Source: Ohtaekwangia sp.
Lineage (GTDB): Bacteria; Bacteroidota; Bacteroidia; Cytophagales; Cyclobacteriaceae
Reading direction: 5' to 3'
DNA length: 64,000 nucleotides
Assembly: GCA_021155195.1 (NCBI GenBank)
Contig: JAJNPV010000046.1
Coordinates: 1-64,000 of the forward strand
How positions within the stretch are numbered: the first letter of the stretch is position 1; every line of letters starts with the position of its first letter. Under the pieces are notes generated by a model. The model saw nothing but the letters and a program-made list of their open reading frames with translations, was not told the origin of the DNA and ran no database searches. This document shows positions 43,773-53,400 of this stretch, in pieces. Made by a program: the position numbers and the translations under genes.

Positions 43773-44803
43773 CTTATAAAAGGAATTTCGAAGGTTATAC
43801 GACTTCCAACCAAGCTACTTTCAAAAATTTTGTGATAGCCTTTTACAATGCGTTCCATGTTCGCATAGCCTGATAGGGGCTCGCCTAATAACTTGTTATT
43901 TTTTAAAATTTGAAATTTATCTTCAATAGACTTAGCTAATCCCCAGAAGTCATTCTCCCATCTTATTTCTGTATTAAACGATGACATTATAACATATCCA
44001 TCAGTATTAATAACATCATCAATTGCTCGATACAATCCAATTTTATTTTTACTTTGTAACGATGCTAGAACAAGGGCTTGAAAATGCGTTAGGTTTTTAA
44101 GATTTGTTGTATTTTTTCCATTAAACATCATTGACTTAGGGAACCCAATTCCTGAATCACAAATTGCAGTTGTTATTCCAGTTTTACTCCTTTGGACACC
44201 AACAAAGGCAATGTCGTTTCCATGTAAAAGTGAGTTTACGACTAGTTCAGCGGCTGTAATTGTCAAGACGCTTTCTAGATTTTTACTCCAACTCTCATAT
44301 AGATATTTTGAATCAAAAAGATTGCTTAAACGAAATACTATTGAATGCTTTATTTCTTGTCGCTTTGTGTCTTTCCACTCAATTATTTGATCTATATCAG
44401 TTTTGTCAATGTCGGGAAGATTGCTATAGTAAAATATTTTTGTTTTTGGATTGGTGTTTCCTGTTTTATACCCTCCAAGCATACCCTGCCAATCAAACAA
44501 ATCGAACTCAATTGCTATTTGTACAAAACCGATATCTGAAAGAAAACTCTGAAAATCAGGTTGCCAATGAATTAATATTCTAATTGGCTGACCAATAAAA
44601 TCTCTAATTCTTTTTGAGATTGATAAAAACGCGGTTAACGCAGAGATACTTGCACCATAAGGCGAAATGTTTCTTAAATCCCAAACAGGAATTACTTTTT
44701 CTCCTTTTATATAGCTCTCTCTTAATTCATCTAGTTGAGTTCCTAGATAAAAGGTTAAACTACCAAAGGATTTGAGTGGCCCTACATTGATTATTTTTTC
44801 CAT
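43769..44803 (-). CDS. STAS-like / GHKL ATPase protein (sensor-kinase-like, no membrane segment)
   Basis: A 344-residue soluble protein, first gene of the operon. The N-terminal ~100 residues have a STAS-like pattern (VIPVWDLRNISPYGASISALTAFLSI). About 175-342 is a GHKL ATP-binding domain: N box TAAELVVNSLLHG (E185, N190), G1 box DSGIGFP (D216), and a last strand GSRITFEIPF. No phospho-acceptor His or transmembrane helix is seen, so it resembles anti-sigma-type serine kinases (SpoIIAB/RsbW-like) more than classical sensor kinases. A 9-bp inverted repeat lies 47 bases upstream. Stop overlaps the next gene by 4 bases. Confidence 0.75.
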   Translation of the reverse strand: MEKIINVGPLKSFGSLTFYLGTQLDELRESYIKGEKVIPVWDLRNISPYGASISALTAFLSISKRIRDFIGQPIRILIHWQPDFQSFLSDIGFVQIAIEFDLFDWQGMLGGYKTGNTNPKTKIFYYSNLPDIDKTDIDQIIEWKDTKRQEIKHSIVFRLSNLFDSKYLYESWSKNLESVLTITAAELVVNSLLHGNDIAFVGVQRSKTGITTAICDSGIGFPKSMMFNGKNTTNLKNLTHFQALVLASLQSKNKIGLYRAIDDVINTDGYVIMSSFNTEIRWENDFWGLAKSIEDKFQILKNNKLLGEPLSGYANMERIVKGYHKIFESSLVGSRITFEIPFIR

Positions 44804-44849
44804 TTACGACTACTTCAATTAATTCATGATTTGATTCTCATACTGTTTC

Positions 44850-44874
44850 CTCATAAAACTCACTATTTTATGAG
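44850..44874. promoter_or_regulatory. inverted repeat upstream of the three-gene operon (candidate operator)
   Basis: CTCATAAAA (44850-44858) and TTTTATGAG (44866-44874) form a perfect 9-base dyad around CTCACTA, 47 bases before the operon's start codon. The position suits an operator or a 5' RNA hairpin. A terminator for the convergent direction is less likely because the other side is the end of the LytTR gene, 107 bases away. No -7 box was found between it and the start. Confidence 0.45.
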
Positions 44875-44980
44875 ATATCTTCATCAATGCTACCCTTGGT
44901 TTATAAAAATAGCGAGCATTTAAACAGTATCAAATGGAGGTGATGTAATATTTTCAGAGGGCAGTGATTGAACCCTTACC

Positions 44981-45661
44981 TCACTTAAAGAGCGCCTCTA
45001 ATTTTTGAATAGTGCTTTCGCGATAGTTTCCGCCAATGGGGATTGACTTGCCCGAGATTTCAATGGCGGTAGCGTTAAAAGCTTTTATTTGCTGAATGGC
45101 TACAATAAAGGATCGGTGCACCCGAAAGAATTTCTCAGGATTTAATTCTTCTTCGATTTTACTAAGGGCATACTTGCTGATGTGTTTCCCGCTGGTGGTT
45201 TGAATGCTGATGTATTCTTTCTGGCTTTCAATGAACAGGATTTCATTCAACGGAATGATCACCGTTTTTTTATCACTGTGAATGGAAAGGGTTTCCTTTC
45301 TTGGTTGCGTGGTCGGTGTCTTTACTTTGTTTACGGCTTCTAAAAAGCGTTTAAACTCAATGGGCTTAAGTAGGTAATCAACCACGTTCAGTTCATACCC
45401 TTGAATAGCATATTCATGATAAGCTGTGGTGATGATAACAGCCGGAGGATTCTTAAGTGTCTTTAAAAAATCCAGTCCTTTCAATCCGGGTAAATGAATA
45501 TCGAGAAAAATAAGATCAATTGACTTTTCCTGAAGCAACTCCAACGCTTGAATAGCATCAGTACACACTTTAACCACCGACAAAAAGGAAACCTGACGTG
45601 CATAGTCTGTGAGCACATCCGCGGCCAGCGGTTCATCTTCTACAATCAGGCAGGTAATCAT
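44981..45661 (-). CDS. LytTR-family response regulator
   Basis: A 226-residue two-component regulator. The receiver (1-115) has the acidic pair in VEDEPLA, the phospho-Asp in LIFLDIHLP (about D54), Thr in ITTAY and Lys in LLKPIEF. The C-terminal LytTR DNA-binding domain follows, with LFIESQKEYISIQTTSGKHI and FFRVHRSFIVAI. It overlaps the sensor kinase by 4 bases, so the two are a matched pair. Such pairs control cell-surface or stress genes in Bacteroidota. Targets cannot be read here; the divergent beta-barrel gene at 46882 is a candidate. Confidence 0.93.
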   Translation of the reverse strand: MITCLIVEDEPLAADVLTDYARQVSFLSVVKVCTDAIQALELLQEKSIDLIFLDIHLPGLKGLDFLKTLKNPPAVIITTAYHEYAIQGYELNVVDYLLKPIEFKRFLEAVNKVKTPTTQPRKETLSIHSDKKTVIIPLNEILFIESQKEYISIQTTSGKHISKYALSKIEEELNPEKFFRVHRSFIVAIQQIKAFNATAIEISGKSIPIGGNYRESTIQKLEALFK

Positions 45662-46710
45662 TTTTGTAAAGGGATTAACAGGTCCACACTAAATTTATCG
45701 GAATTATTTTGAATGCTAAGCTGATGATTGGGATAAATCAATTCCAATTGTCTTTTAATGTTCTCCATGCCAATGGTTTTAGTTTCACCGGAAGGGAGCG
45801 GACTATCTTTTGAATTTGAGATGCTCGCTTTCAAAATTCCTTCTTTCAAGGAGATGTCAATTTCTATGTATGAATCAAATCGTGATTCACTGGCACCATG
45901 TTTAAACGCATTTTCAACAAAGTGTATTAAAATTAGTGGCGCAACTTGCTGCAGGGAATTGTCAATAGATTGGTTATAGCTAATCTTAAGTCGGTTCGTA
46001 TAACGCAATTTCTCGAGTTCTATATAATCCCCAATGAGTTTCAGTTCATCGGTTAGTAAAATGGTTTGATGACCCGATTCGTATAGCATAAACCGCATGA
46101 GTTTCGATAGCTTTAAAATGGCCTCTGATGTTTGCGGATCATTCTTCCGCGCAAGCGAATAGATATTGTTGAGCGTATTGAAAAGGAAGTGAGGATTGAT
46201 TTGTCCCTTTAAATATTTTAGTTCCGATTCGGTTTTCTCTTTCTTTAGTTCAGCTTCGCGTACGGTAGAGCGATGTTGTCTGCGCAGTAACCGAATGGTA
46301 CACGCGATGCCGGCAACAAATGATAGAGTAAAGAAATGATATAACAGGCTGTTGATTGAGAAGAGACTTGCCGTTTCGCCATGATAATCAAAAATAAGAG
46401 GCAATATAAATTTGTGATTGAGCAGGGTCATTAAAATAACGGCCATCAAAAACGCTAACACGAAGGCCGCTGTGGTTCGTATTAAACTCCAGCCATGGAT
46501 CAGATAACCATCCAGCAAATAAAAGCAGATGTACACCAGCGGGACTTTGATAGTCAATATCGCTAGTTGACTATACAGTAAGTTTCGGTACAAAACCCAA
46601 TCATGCTCGCCACCGGAAAGTATAGCGGCTGAGTCTGCCGAAATATTCAAATAGGTTTTAAAGGCAATGTATAAAAGCCAAAAGAGGACATGATTTCTAA
46701 CCCTGTGCAT
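45658..46710 (-). CDS. LytS/YehU-type sensor histidine kinase
   Basis: A 350-residue inner-membrane kinase. Four hydrophobic segments fill about 8-165. A short coiled coil leads to the His_kinase domain with LKGQINPHFLFNTLNNIYSLAR (phospho-His in PHFLFNT), then a GHKL ATPase region with HFVENAFKHG and GMENIKRQL. It partners with the LytTR regulator downstream (4-base overlap). ATG 46710 (MHRVRNHVLFWLLY) was preferred over the ATG at 46761, which would add a segment without family character. It is divergent from the outer-membrane gene at 46882. Confidence 0.92.
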   Translation of the reverse strand: MHRVRNHVLFWLLYIAFKTYLNISADSAAILSGGEHDWVLYRNLLYSQLAILTIKVPLVYICFYLLDGYLIHGWSLIRTTAAFVLAFLMAVILMTLLNHKFILPLIFDYHGETASLFSINSLLYHFFTLSFVAGIACTIRLLRRQHRSTVREAELKKEKTESELKYLKGQINPHFLFNTLNNIYSLARKNDPQTSEAILKLSKLMRFMLYESGHQTILLTDELKLIGDYIELEKLRYTNRLKISYNQSIDNSLQQVAPLILIHFVENAFKHGASESRFDSYIEIDISLKEGILKASISNSKDSPLPSGETKTIGMENIKRQLELIYPNHQLSIQNNSDKFSVDLLIPLQK

Positions 46711-46881
46711 AGTGAGTTTCGTGCGCCCAAAGTAACATAATGGCCATGAATTTAATGGCATGTTATCAGCGTATCTTTTTTGGTTGACGGGTTGATTAAA
46801 TTCATTGATGAATACTTGGTTTTTATTGATGATCGGATTGAATGATTTTTCAATTATCTATTTTCAGATAACAATTGTATC

Positions 46882-47538
46882 ATGAAATACGGATTTGTAT
46901 TTGTGGCTTTGTTATTTGTTACTGAACGAGGCTACGCTCAACCAAAATTTGAAACTAGCATAGCGCTGGGTTTTGGTGCCAGTATTGAAAAGAAGTTCGT
47001 CTATTCCGATAAAAGAGATCAAGCCCGGATTATGGGTTCAATTGCACAATACTTCAATGTCAATCGTAAATTCTCATTGGGTGCAGAGCTGATTGCCAGT
47101 AGCAATTTCTTGCGTTATTATATCCATGGAGATTCAGGACCCGCTCAAGGATATGATCCACAAACCAATACCCAAATCTTAAATTATAATAATTTGAATG
47201 CGTCCAGTTATTTACTGAATGCAAAATACTTTATAGGTTCAGGCACTACACTCAGGCCTTTTGTGGGTGCAGGAATGGGCGCCTCAAGGTATGTTTACAG
47301 AGCTGTTACTGGCACCGAAGATGCTGCGAAAGTCAGTTTGGTTTATACTATGGAAGTAGGGGTTTCGAGGAATCGTTTTACCTTTTCGAGTAAATCGATT
47401 CTGGGAGGTAACACACCTTCCTTTGCAGGATTTGATAATTTTAGTAATTCGAATGTGCTGCTAACCAGTATCCGCTCAGGGCAAGTTTATTTCTCTATGG
47501 CTTACACGGTGTTTCGGTTTCCGCATCGTAAGGAATAG
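46882..47538 (+). CDS. outer-membrane beta-barrel protein
   Basis: A 218-residue protein with a signal peptide (cleavage near GYAQ, residue 20). Alternating amphipathic strands with a Gly-rich rhythm (LGFGASIEKKFVYSDK, FVGAGMGASRYVY) and a C-terminal strand ending VYFSMAYTVFRFP fit a small eight-stranded barrel of the OmpA/OmpW-like kind. No peptidoglycan-binding domain. It is transcribed away from the LytS/LytTR pair, 172 bases off, so it may be a target of that system. Function unknown. Confidence 0.75.
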   Translation: MKYGFVFVALLFVTERGYAQPKFETSIALGFGASIEKKFVYSDKRDQARIMGSIAQYFNVNRKFSLGAELIASSNFLRYYIHGDSGPAQGYDPQTNTQILNYNNLNASSYLLNAKYFIGSGTTLRPFVGAGMGASRYVYRAVTGTEDAAKVSLVYTMEVGVSRNRFTFSSKSILGGNTPSFAGFDNFSNSNVLLTSIRSGQVYFSMAYTVFRFPHRKE

Positions 47539-47645
47539 GAAACTGAATTGCTCGTTGATTGATGTGAATACATTTTTAATTGATTGACATTCTGTTTCTA
47601 TTGACAACCCATTTTTAATTTCAATTAACTACCGTTATTACCCGT

Positions 47646-48611
47646 ATGAAATCTATCCTATCCTTTTGTTTTGTCTTGATGGCAGTTGCAGTCATGGCTC
47701 AGAAAAATACATTGCCAGCATTTAATACACCTCCTAATGAAGTTTCCCTTTTTGGAGAAGGTATTGTTTCAACACATCTCAATGAACGTGACTTTGCTAT
47801 TTCGCCAGAGGGTACTGAAATCTACTTTACGATTTCAACACCTAAGTCCACATTTCAAACAATTGTGTGGAGCAAAAAGAACAAGCAAGGTTGGTCTGCG
47901 CCCGAGATAGTTTCCTTTGCCGGTGAGTTCAGTGATCTGGAGCCCGTATTCTCATCCGATGGACAAACGCTTTACTTTGCATCGAACCGACCTACCAGTG
48001 GCTCAACACCGAAGGATTTTGACATCTGGAAAGTTAAACGGGTTGGCGCAGGGTGGGGAACTCCTGAAAATTTAGGTGCAGTCATCAATACAGAAGGAGA
48101 TGAGTTCTATCCATCGATTACTAAAAGTGGCAATCTCTATTTTACAGCTGCGTATAAAGACGGACCAGGCAGAGAGGATATCTACGTATCAGAATTTCGT
48201 AATGGAGAATTTGTTAAGCCGATTGCGTTAGATAGCGCAGTTAACTCGAAGTATTACGAGTTCAATGCATTTGTTGATCAGGATGAAAAGTATCTTCTGT
48301 TTACTTCCTATGGCCGGAAAGACGATACCGGAGGCGGTGATTTATATCTGAGTATAAAGGATAGCAATGGGAAATGGCAGCCTGCTAAAAATCTTAAATC
48401 CATAAACTCAAAGCAGATTGATTATTGTCCGTATCTAACTACTGATGGCAAAGCGCTATTCTTTACCAGCGAACGTCATCAATTGCCGACTGCATTCTCC
48501 AGTAAGAAAGCAACTTATAAAGATGTGCTGGAATCAAATTCAAATCCGCTCAATGGAACGGGAAATATTTACTGGATTGATTTCCGGAAAGTAGTTGAGG
48601 CCTATAAATAA
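47646..48611 (+). CDS. exported PD40/TolB-like propeller protein
   Basis: A 321-residue protein with a signal peptide (cleavage near VMAQ, residue 18). It has several PD40-type blades: RDFAISPEGTEIYFTIS, EPVFSSDGQTLYFASNRP, YPSITKSGNLYFTAAY, YCPYLTTDGKALFFTSER. TolB-like propellers bind peptides or peptidoglycan-linked partners, but stand-alone exported versions in Bacteroidota have no settled function. The next gene overlaps its end by 17 bases. Confidence 0.83.
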   Translation: MKSILSFCFVLMAVAVMAQKNTLPAFNTPPNEVSLFGEGIVSTHLNERDFAISPEGTEIYFTISTPKSTFQTIVWSKKNKQGWSAPEIVSFAGEFSDLEPVFSSDGQTLYFASNRPTSGSTPKDFDIWKVKRVGAGWGTPENLGAVINTEGDEFYPSITKSGNLYFTAAYKDGPGREDIYVSEFRNGEFVKPIALDSAVNSKYYEFNAFVDQDEKYLLFTSYGRKDDTGGGDLYLSIKDSNGKWQPAKNLKSINSKQIDYCPYLTTDGKALFFTSERHQLPTAFSSKKATYKDVLESNSNPLNGTGNIYWIDFRKVVEAYK

Positions 48612-49230
48612 AAATCACCTGTTGAGATTTATATTAATTATTCTATGTCTTTGCTTTTTATCTGGCCGATGTCAGGAAAAGAATGTTGTAGAAGCATCCA
48701 AGCAAATTCTTTTTGTAGGAAATAGCCTCACCTACACGAATGATCTTCCAAATCTGGTGGTGCAACTTGCTTCTCAAGAAGGTATTAAAATTACTACTAA
48801 AACACTTGCTTATCCTAACTATGCATTGGAAGATCATTGGAACGATGGCGAACTTCAACAACTTATTACCAAAGGCAGTTTTGATTTTGTAGTAGTGCAA
48901 CAAGGTCCCTCCTCGCAAGCTGATGGAAGAGAAATGTTGTTCGATTATGGTGAACGAATATCTGCCCTCTGTGAAGTGCGCGGTGCCAAACTTGTATTCT
49001 TTATGGTGTGGCCAGCGAAAGTAAACTATCACACATTTGATGGGGTGATTAAAAATTATACCGATGCGGCAGAACGCTCTGGTTCACTACTCTGCCCGGT
49101 TGGTAGCGTGTGGAAAGGTCATTTCGACAGCACAAATGATTTTTCGTACTACGGCCCTGATCAGTTTCATCCATCGCTGGAAGGAAGTAAAGTGGCAGCT
49201 CAAGTTATTTATGAGACTTTGTTTAAATAG
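48595..49230 (+). CDS. exported SGNH/GDSL-type hydrolase-like protein
   Basis: A 211-residue protein, probably a lipoprotein (GRC at about residue 26 after a hydrophobic stretch). SGNH-type blocks are visible: block I ILFVGNSLTYTNDLP with the nucleophile Ser, VVVQQGPSS (block III-like) and the catalytic pair DQFHPS near the end. It would hydrolyse an ester on an exported or surface substrate. No ATG precedes the signal: TTG 48595 (overlapping the PD40 gene) or TTG 48622 are the choices, both uncertain. The downstream neighbour is convergent. Confidence 0.72.
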   Translation: MRPINKNHLLRFILIILCLCFLSGRCQEKNVVEASKQILFVGNSLTYTNDLPNLVVQLASQEGIKITTKTLAYPNYALEDHWNDGELQQLITKGSFDFVVVQQGPSSQADGREMLFDYGERISALCEVRGAKLVFFMVWPAKVNYHTFDGVIKNYTDAAERSGSLLCPVGSVWKGHFDSTNDFSYYGPDQFHPSLEGSKVAAQVIYETLFK

Positions 49231-49250
49231 TTATTTTTTTTGAGAAAAAC

Positions 49251-50453
49251 TCAATGACTTTTTGAATCGCTTTTATTAGCGGCTTGTTGCTCGAAATAAA
49301 ACACTCCGTTTTTATTCCCGATCACGAAGTCCAACAATCCATCCTTGTTCATGTCTTCGGCTTCAAACTGAATGGCTACTCCTGAATTATCATCGATCAA
49401 ATGTTTTACCCACACGGGTTTTCCTTTTCCATCTTTCAATAATTCAAACCAGTAGATCACAGCAGGTTCCATACCACCCGGACCACCACCCTGATGCGCG
49501 AAGAAACGTTTACCGGTTATTAAGTCTGGTAACCCATCATTGTTCACATCTTTCAGTACAAGGCTATGTGATTCCGAAAATGTACTATCTATTAGATGAC
49601 GAACGAATGAAATTTCATTGTTCTTGTCTTTAACTTGTTCATGCCACCAAAGTCCATAGTTGTGCGCTGAGGATGAAACCACATCAGCATCACCATCTTT
49701 GTCAAAGTCATACGTTAACATCTGCGCACACGGATAACCCAGGTTGGCTTCATGAAATTTCCAGGGCGAAGTTTTAAAATCTTTGGGAGCTTCCCACCAA
49801 CCACCGATAATCATTACATCGTTGCGTCCATCGCCATTGATATCGCCCCAGCCAAGGCCGTGCGAAAACATACCAACCCCTTTTGCATTGGGTTGCGAAA
49901 TGGAAGTTCGCTTCCAGGTAACAGTTTTTTCTTTTACAGATGAACTGGTCCAGGCCATCTGCCCAAGCTTTTCATTTCCAAAAACAAGATCCATTTTTCC
50001 ATTACCATCAATATCAACCATCATAGGCGATTCATTAGATGCAATTGAATCAATCAGATTTCGTTTCCAAAGTGTTTCAGCACCGGCAGGGTTTTCATAC
50101 CAGTAGACTTCCTTGCCGGGAAAATCAAAACAGATTAAATCAATCCAACCGTCTTCATTTACATCGGTAGCATAATTAAGAAATGAATCGCTGTATCCTT
50201 TTGTGTAATCAAACTTTTTATGTTTCCAGATATCATGAGCTTTCCAATTTGGAGCTTCAAACCATCGGGCTCCGGCAATAATATCGAGTTTGCCATCTTT
50301 GTTAACATCGGCTATGGTGGAAGCTTCTGTATAAAATTCATCCCACAAGTGAAATTTTTTGAAAGTCACTTTATCACCGGCTGTTTGTGCCGAAGCGGAA
50401 AATGCAATCAACGATGCGAGTGAGATAAGATAATATATGTTTCTCTTTTTCAT
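49251..50453 (-). CDS. exported FG-GAP/VCBS-repeat protein
   Basis: A 400-residue protein with signal peptide (cleavage near SASAQ, residue 23). Six or more Asp-rich propeller blades carry calcium-binding DVNKDGKLDII, DVNEDGWIDLI, DIDGNGKMDLV, DINGDGRNDVM, DFDKDGDADVV, DVNNDGLPDLI and DMNKDGLLDFV motifs. Such integrin-like propellers bind ligands on the periplasmic or surface side. It lies one base after the haem-protein gene and is probably cotranscribed with it. Ligand unknown. Confidence 0.87.
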   Translation of the reverse strand: MKKRNIYYLISLASLIAFSASAQTAGDKVTFKKFHLWDEFYTEASTIADVNKDGKLDIIAGARWFEAPNWKAHDIWKHKKFDYTKGYSDSFLNYATDVNEDGWIDLICFDFPGKEVYWYENPAGAETLWKRNLIDSIASNESPMMVDIDGNGKMDLVFGNEKLGQMAWTSSSVKEKTVTWKRTSISQPNAKGVGMFSHGLGWGDINGDGRNDVMIIGGWWEAPKDFKTSPWKFHEANLGYPCAQMLTYDFDKDGDADVVSSSAHNYGLWWHEQVKDKNNEISFVRHLIDSTFSESHSLVLKDVNNDGLPDLITGKRFFAHQGGGPGGMEPAVIYWFELLKDGKGKPVWVKHLIDDNSGVAIQFEAEDMNKDGLLDFVIGNKNGVFYFEQQAANKSDSKSH

Positions 50454-50454
50454 A

Positions 50455-53400
50455 TTACCAGGTCAATAAGTAAGTAATCAACACATTAAATTCCTGTTGG
50501 GATAGAGTAGTACCAAAGTGATCGGGCATGATGGTATAGCGCGATGGCTTTTGTTCTGCTATATCTTTCTTCGGGATTGAAAATTCTTTTCCGGAAAGAT
50601 CACCAAAAACGATTACCGCTCCTTGATCTCTTCGATACAGACCTGTTAGTACTTTGCCATCTTTTAATGTTATCGTATAGTTGCGGAACGCTTCAGAGAT
50701 ATTGCGATTAGGATCAATAATTTTTTCAGCTATTGCTTCGGCTCCACGCTTACCAATTCCATGAAGTTGCGGACCGATGCCAGACAAGGTTAGTTTGCGA
50801 TGACAGACACCACAATTGTTATTAAACACCCTGGCTCCGGAATCAAATTGAATAGTAGAGGCTTTAAAGGTTTTGAATGCTTTTAAACGCTCATCAATCA
50901 AGGCTTGTCTTTCTATACTGATGGGTTCGATGTTGGCGGTAAGCTCATTGTATTCCTTTTGCTGCCTGGCTGAAATATTCTGTAGCATCCGTTCTTCCAC
51001 GCGCGGATCAACGAGTGTTCGTGTCAGGTATGATCCATTCCTTACCTGATCCAACACAATTTGTTTTCCTTCCGGTGAATTGGCCAACGCTGTTGCAATC
51101 ACAGCTTCCAGGTCAGCCGGTGCTTTCTTTATTTCTTTTAGCAAATCGTTGGTTGCCTTTCCGGGCGATTCACCCAAAACAGTTACCACATTTTTCTTTA
51201 GATGAATTGGGGTTTTGTCGCTTAACAATAATTCTTTGGCAAGTTCAAAAGAACTTTTATCGTTTGCCATTTTTAGTAACGATCGCAAGGCAGAGGTTTT
51301 TAAATCATTATTCGGATTCTTCGCTAAGAAGACTTTTAAATCAGGGTCAAGCGCACGTACTTTATAATCACCCGCCAACTGAATGGCGTAACTTTGTTGG
51401 GAGGTAATTTCATAGGAAGTAAGTGTATCGAGTGAAGGATATTTTTTTAGGAGTTCAGTAGCTATCTCAGTTCCCCATGAAGCAAGCAGAGAATTTTTAT
51501 CAGTTGCTCCGCGTTGGGCCAAGCCTTCTTTTACCCCTCTGAAAATATTTGTTTTACCTTCAATATCACTTTCTTGTCTTTCACGAGCGGCCTTAAGGGT
51601 TGCATCAATTTGCCTTTGTGGAATGAAGCGTATGATTTGCTGATAAGCTAATTGTGTTTTTCCTTTTGGCATTTCATACTTGCTAACATAGTTGTTTAGG
51701 AACATGGCAGCATCCTCTGAATTGACATCTACTAACGTACCTGCTATAAAACTTGAATCTTCAGCACTCCAATTTTTTGCTGCAACTTGTTTCATTAGTG
51801 CGTTATCGCGAAGCAGGTTTCGTACCACAAGTCTTGATGTGTAGATTAAATGCGTATCAAAAGCAGGAGCGGAATGCAAAATCGAAAGTGCTGCTTCTAC
51901 CGAACTCATGTCATGATAGTCCATTAAAAGTTCGACAGCGGCTCTTTGCACATGCGGATCGCTATCTTTTAACGCATTTAAAATGAGTGGTTGAAATTCT
52001 GCCTGGTTTGATTTCCATTCTCTCAAAATCCGAAGTGTATGCAATCGCACGAGGGGAGAAGAGTGTGCAAGCGATTTCTTTAAGATGTCTTCATCCAATG
52101 CATGGAGTCGATATAACACCCAAAGGGAGTGAATATACTTTTGCGGACTCGCACTCACCTCTTGATCATTCAATACAACTTTTAAAGCCTCAACAGCAGG
52201 TTTACCTACACGATCTGCCAATTGATCGGCAGCAGCCATGCGCGTTGTAATGTTATTGGCATCAAAGGCAGTTACTAACTCATTAAGATTGGCTTCAGTT
52301 AAATCTTTTATATCGTTGTGTTCACCTTTATAAGTGATTCGCCAAATTCTACCGCGTTGCTTATCCCGTTTAGGATGGCCGAGTGGAACTTCATAATGTC
52401 CAATGATTGCGTTATAAAAATCGGCAATGTAAAGTGCGCCATCAGGACCGAGTTTAATGTTTACAGGCCGAAACCAGGGATCAGCACTTTTAACAAAATC
52501 TATTTCTGATTTTCCAACAGGAGATGAACCTTTGTTCTCCCATGAGTATCGATGTACACGCGAACTCACTGCATCACCAATAAAGAAGTTACCCTGAAAT
52601 TCTTTCGGGAATTTTGTATCCCCATAATAAGCAATGCCACATAATGCTGTTGCTTCATTTTCAAATGACTTCATATCCGGCCCAAAGGCCATGATCTCTT
52701 GTTTTGCAAAGTGCGGGTAATCACCCCCACGAATCAATTGATAGAGAGGCGAACTGTGACTGTCTGTTGAATAGACATATCCATTTTCATCGTAAGCAAG
52801 CCCGAAAGGATTTACCTGCCCGAACGTCATGTGTTCAACCCGACTACCATCTAGTTTAAACCGAAATGTATTTCCGGAAATCATTTTTATTGAATCACCA
52901 TCGGAACCTGCAATGGCAGAAAGGTTGGTAAATCCATGGCAAGCATACACCCACCCATCATAACCGCGCACAAAATTGCTAACCATTCCATGGGTATCTG
53001 TAAAACCAAAAGGTCCAAGGATTTTATTCTTGCTCTCTGGCTTTCCGTCATGATTTGCATCGATGAATTTATAAACATTCGGTACACTAAAGGCAACAAC
53101 TCCATCCATTACAGGCAACACACCTATAGGAATGTTTAATGTATCTGCTACTTCTGTAAACCGATCCGCTTTGCCATCATGATCCGTGTCTTCAAGAATA
53201 GTAAGTCGATCGGTACTCTTTGCACCTGGCGATGAGGGGAAAGGATATTCAAAAGATTGTGTTACCCACATGCGACCCTTCGCATCGAAGGTCATGTTAA
53301 TGGGTTTGTCAATATCAGGTTCTGAGGCAAACAATTGAATTTCAAAACCCGGAGGAAGTTTAAACCCTAATCGTTCCTGCTCCGCAGTTTGTGGATCGGT

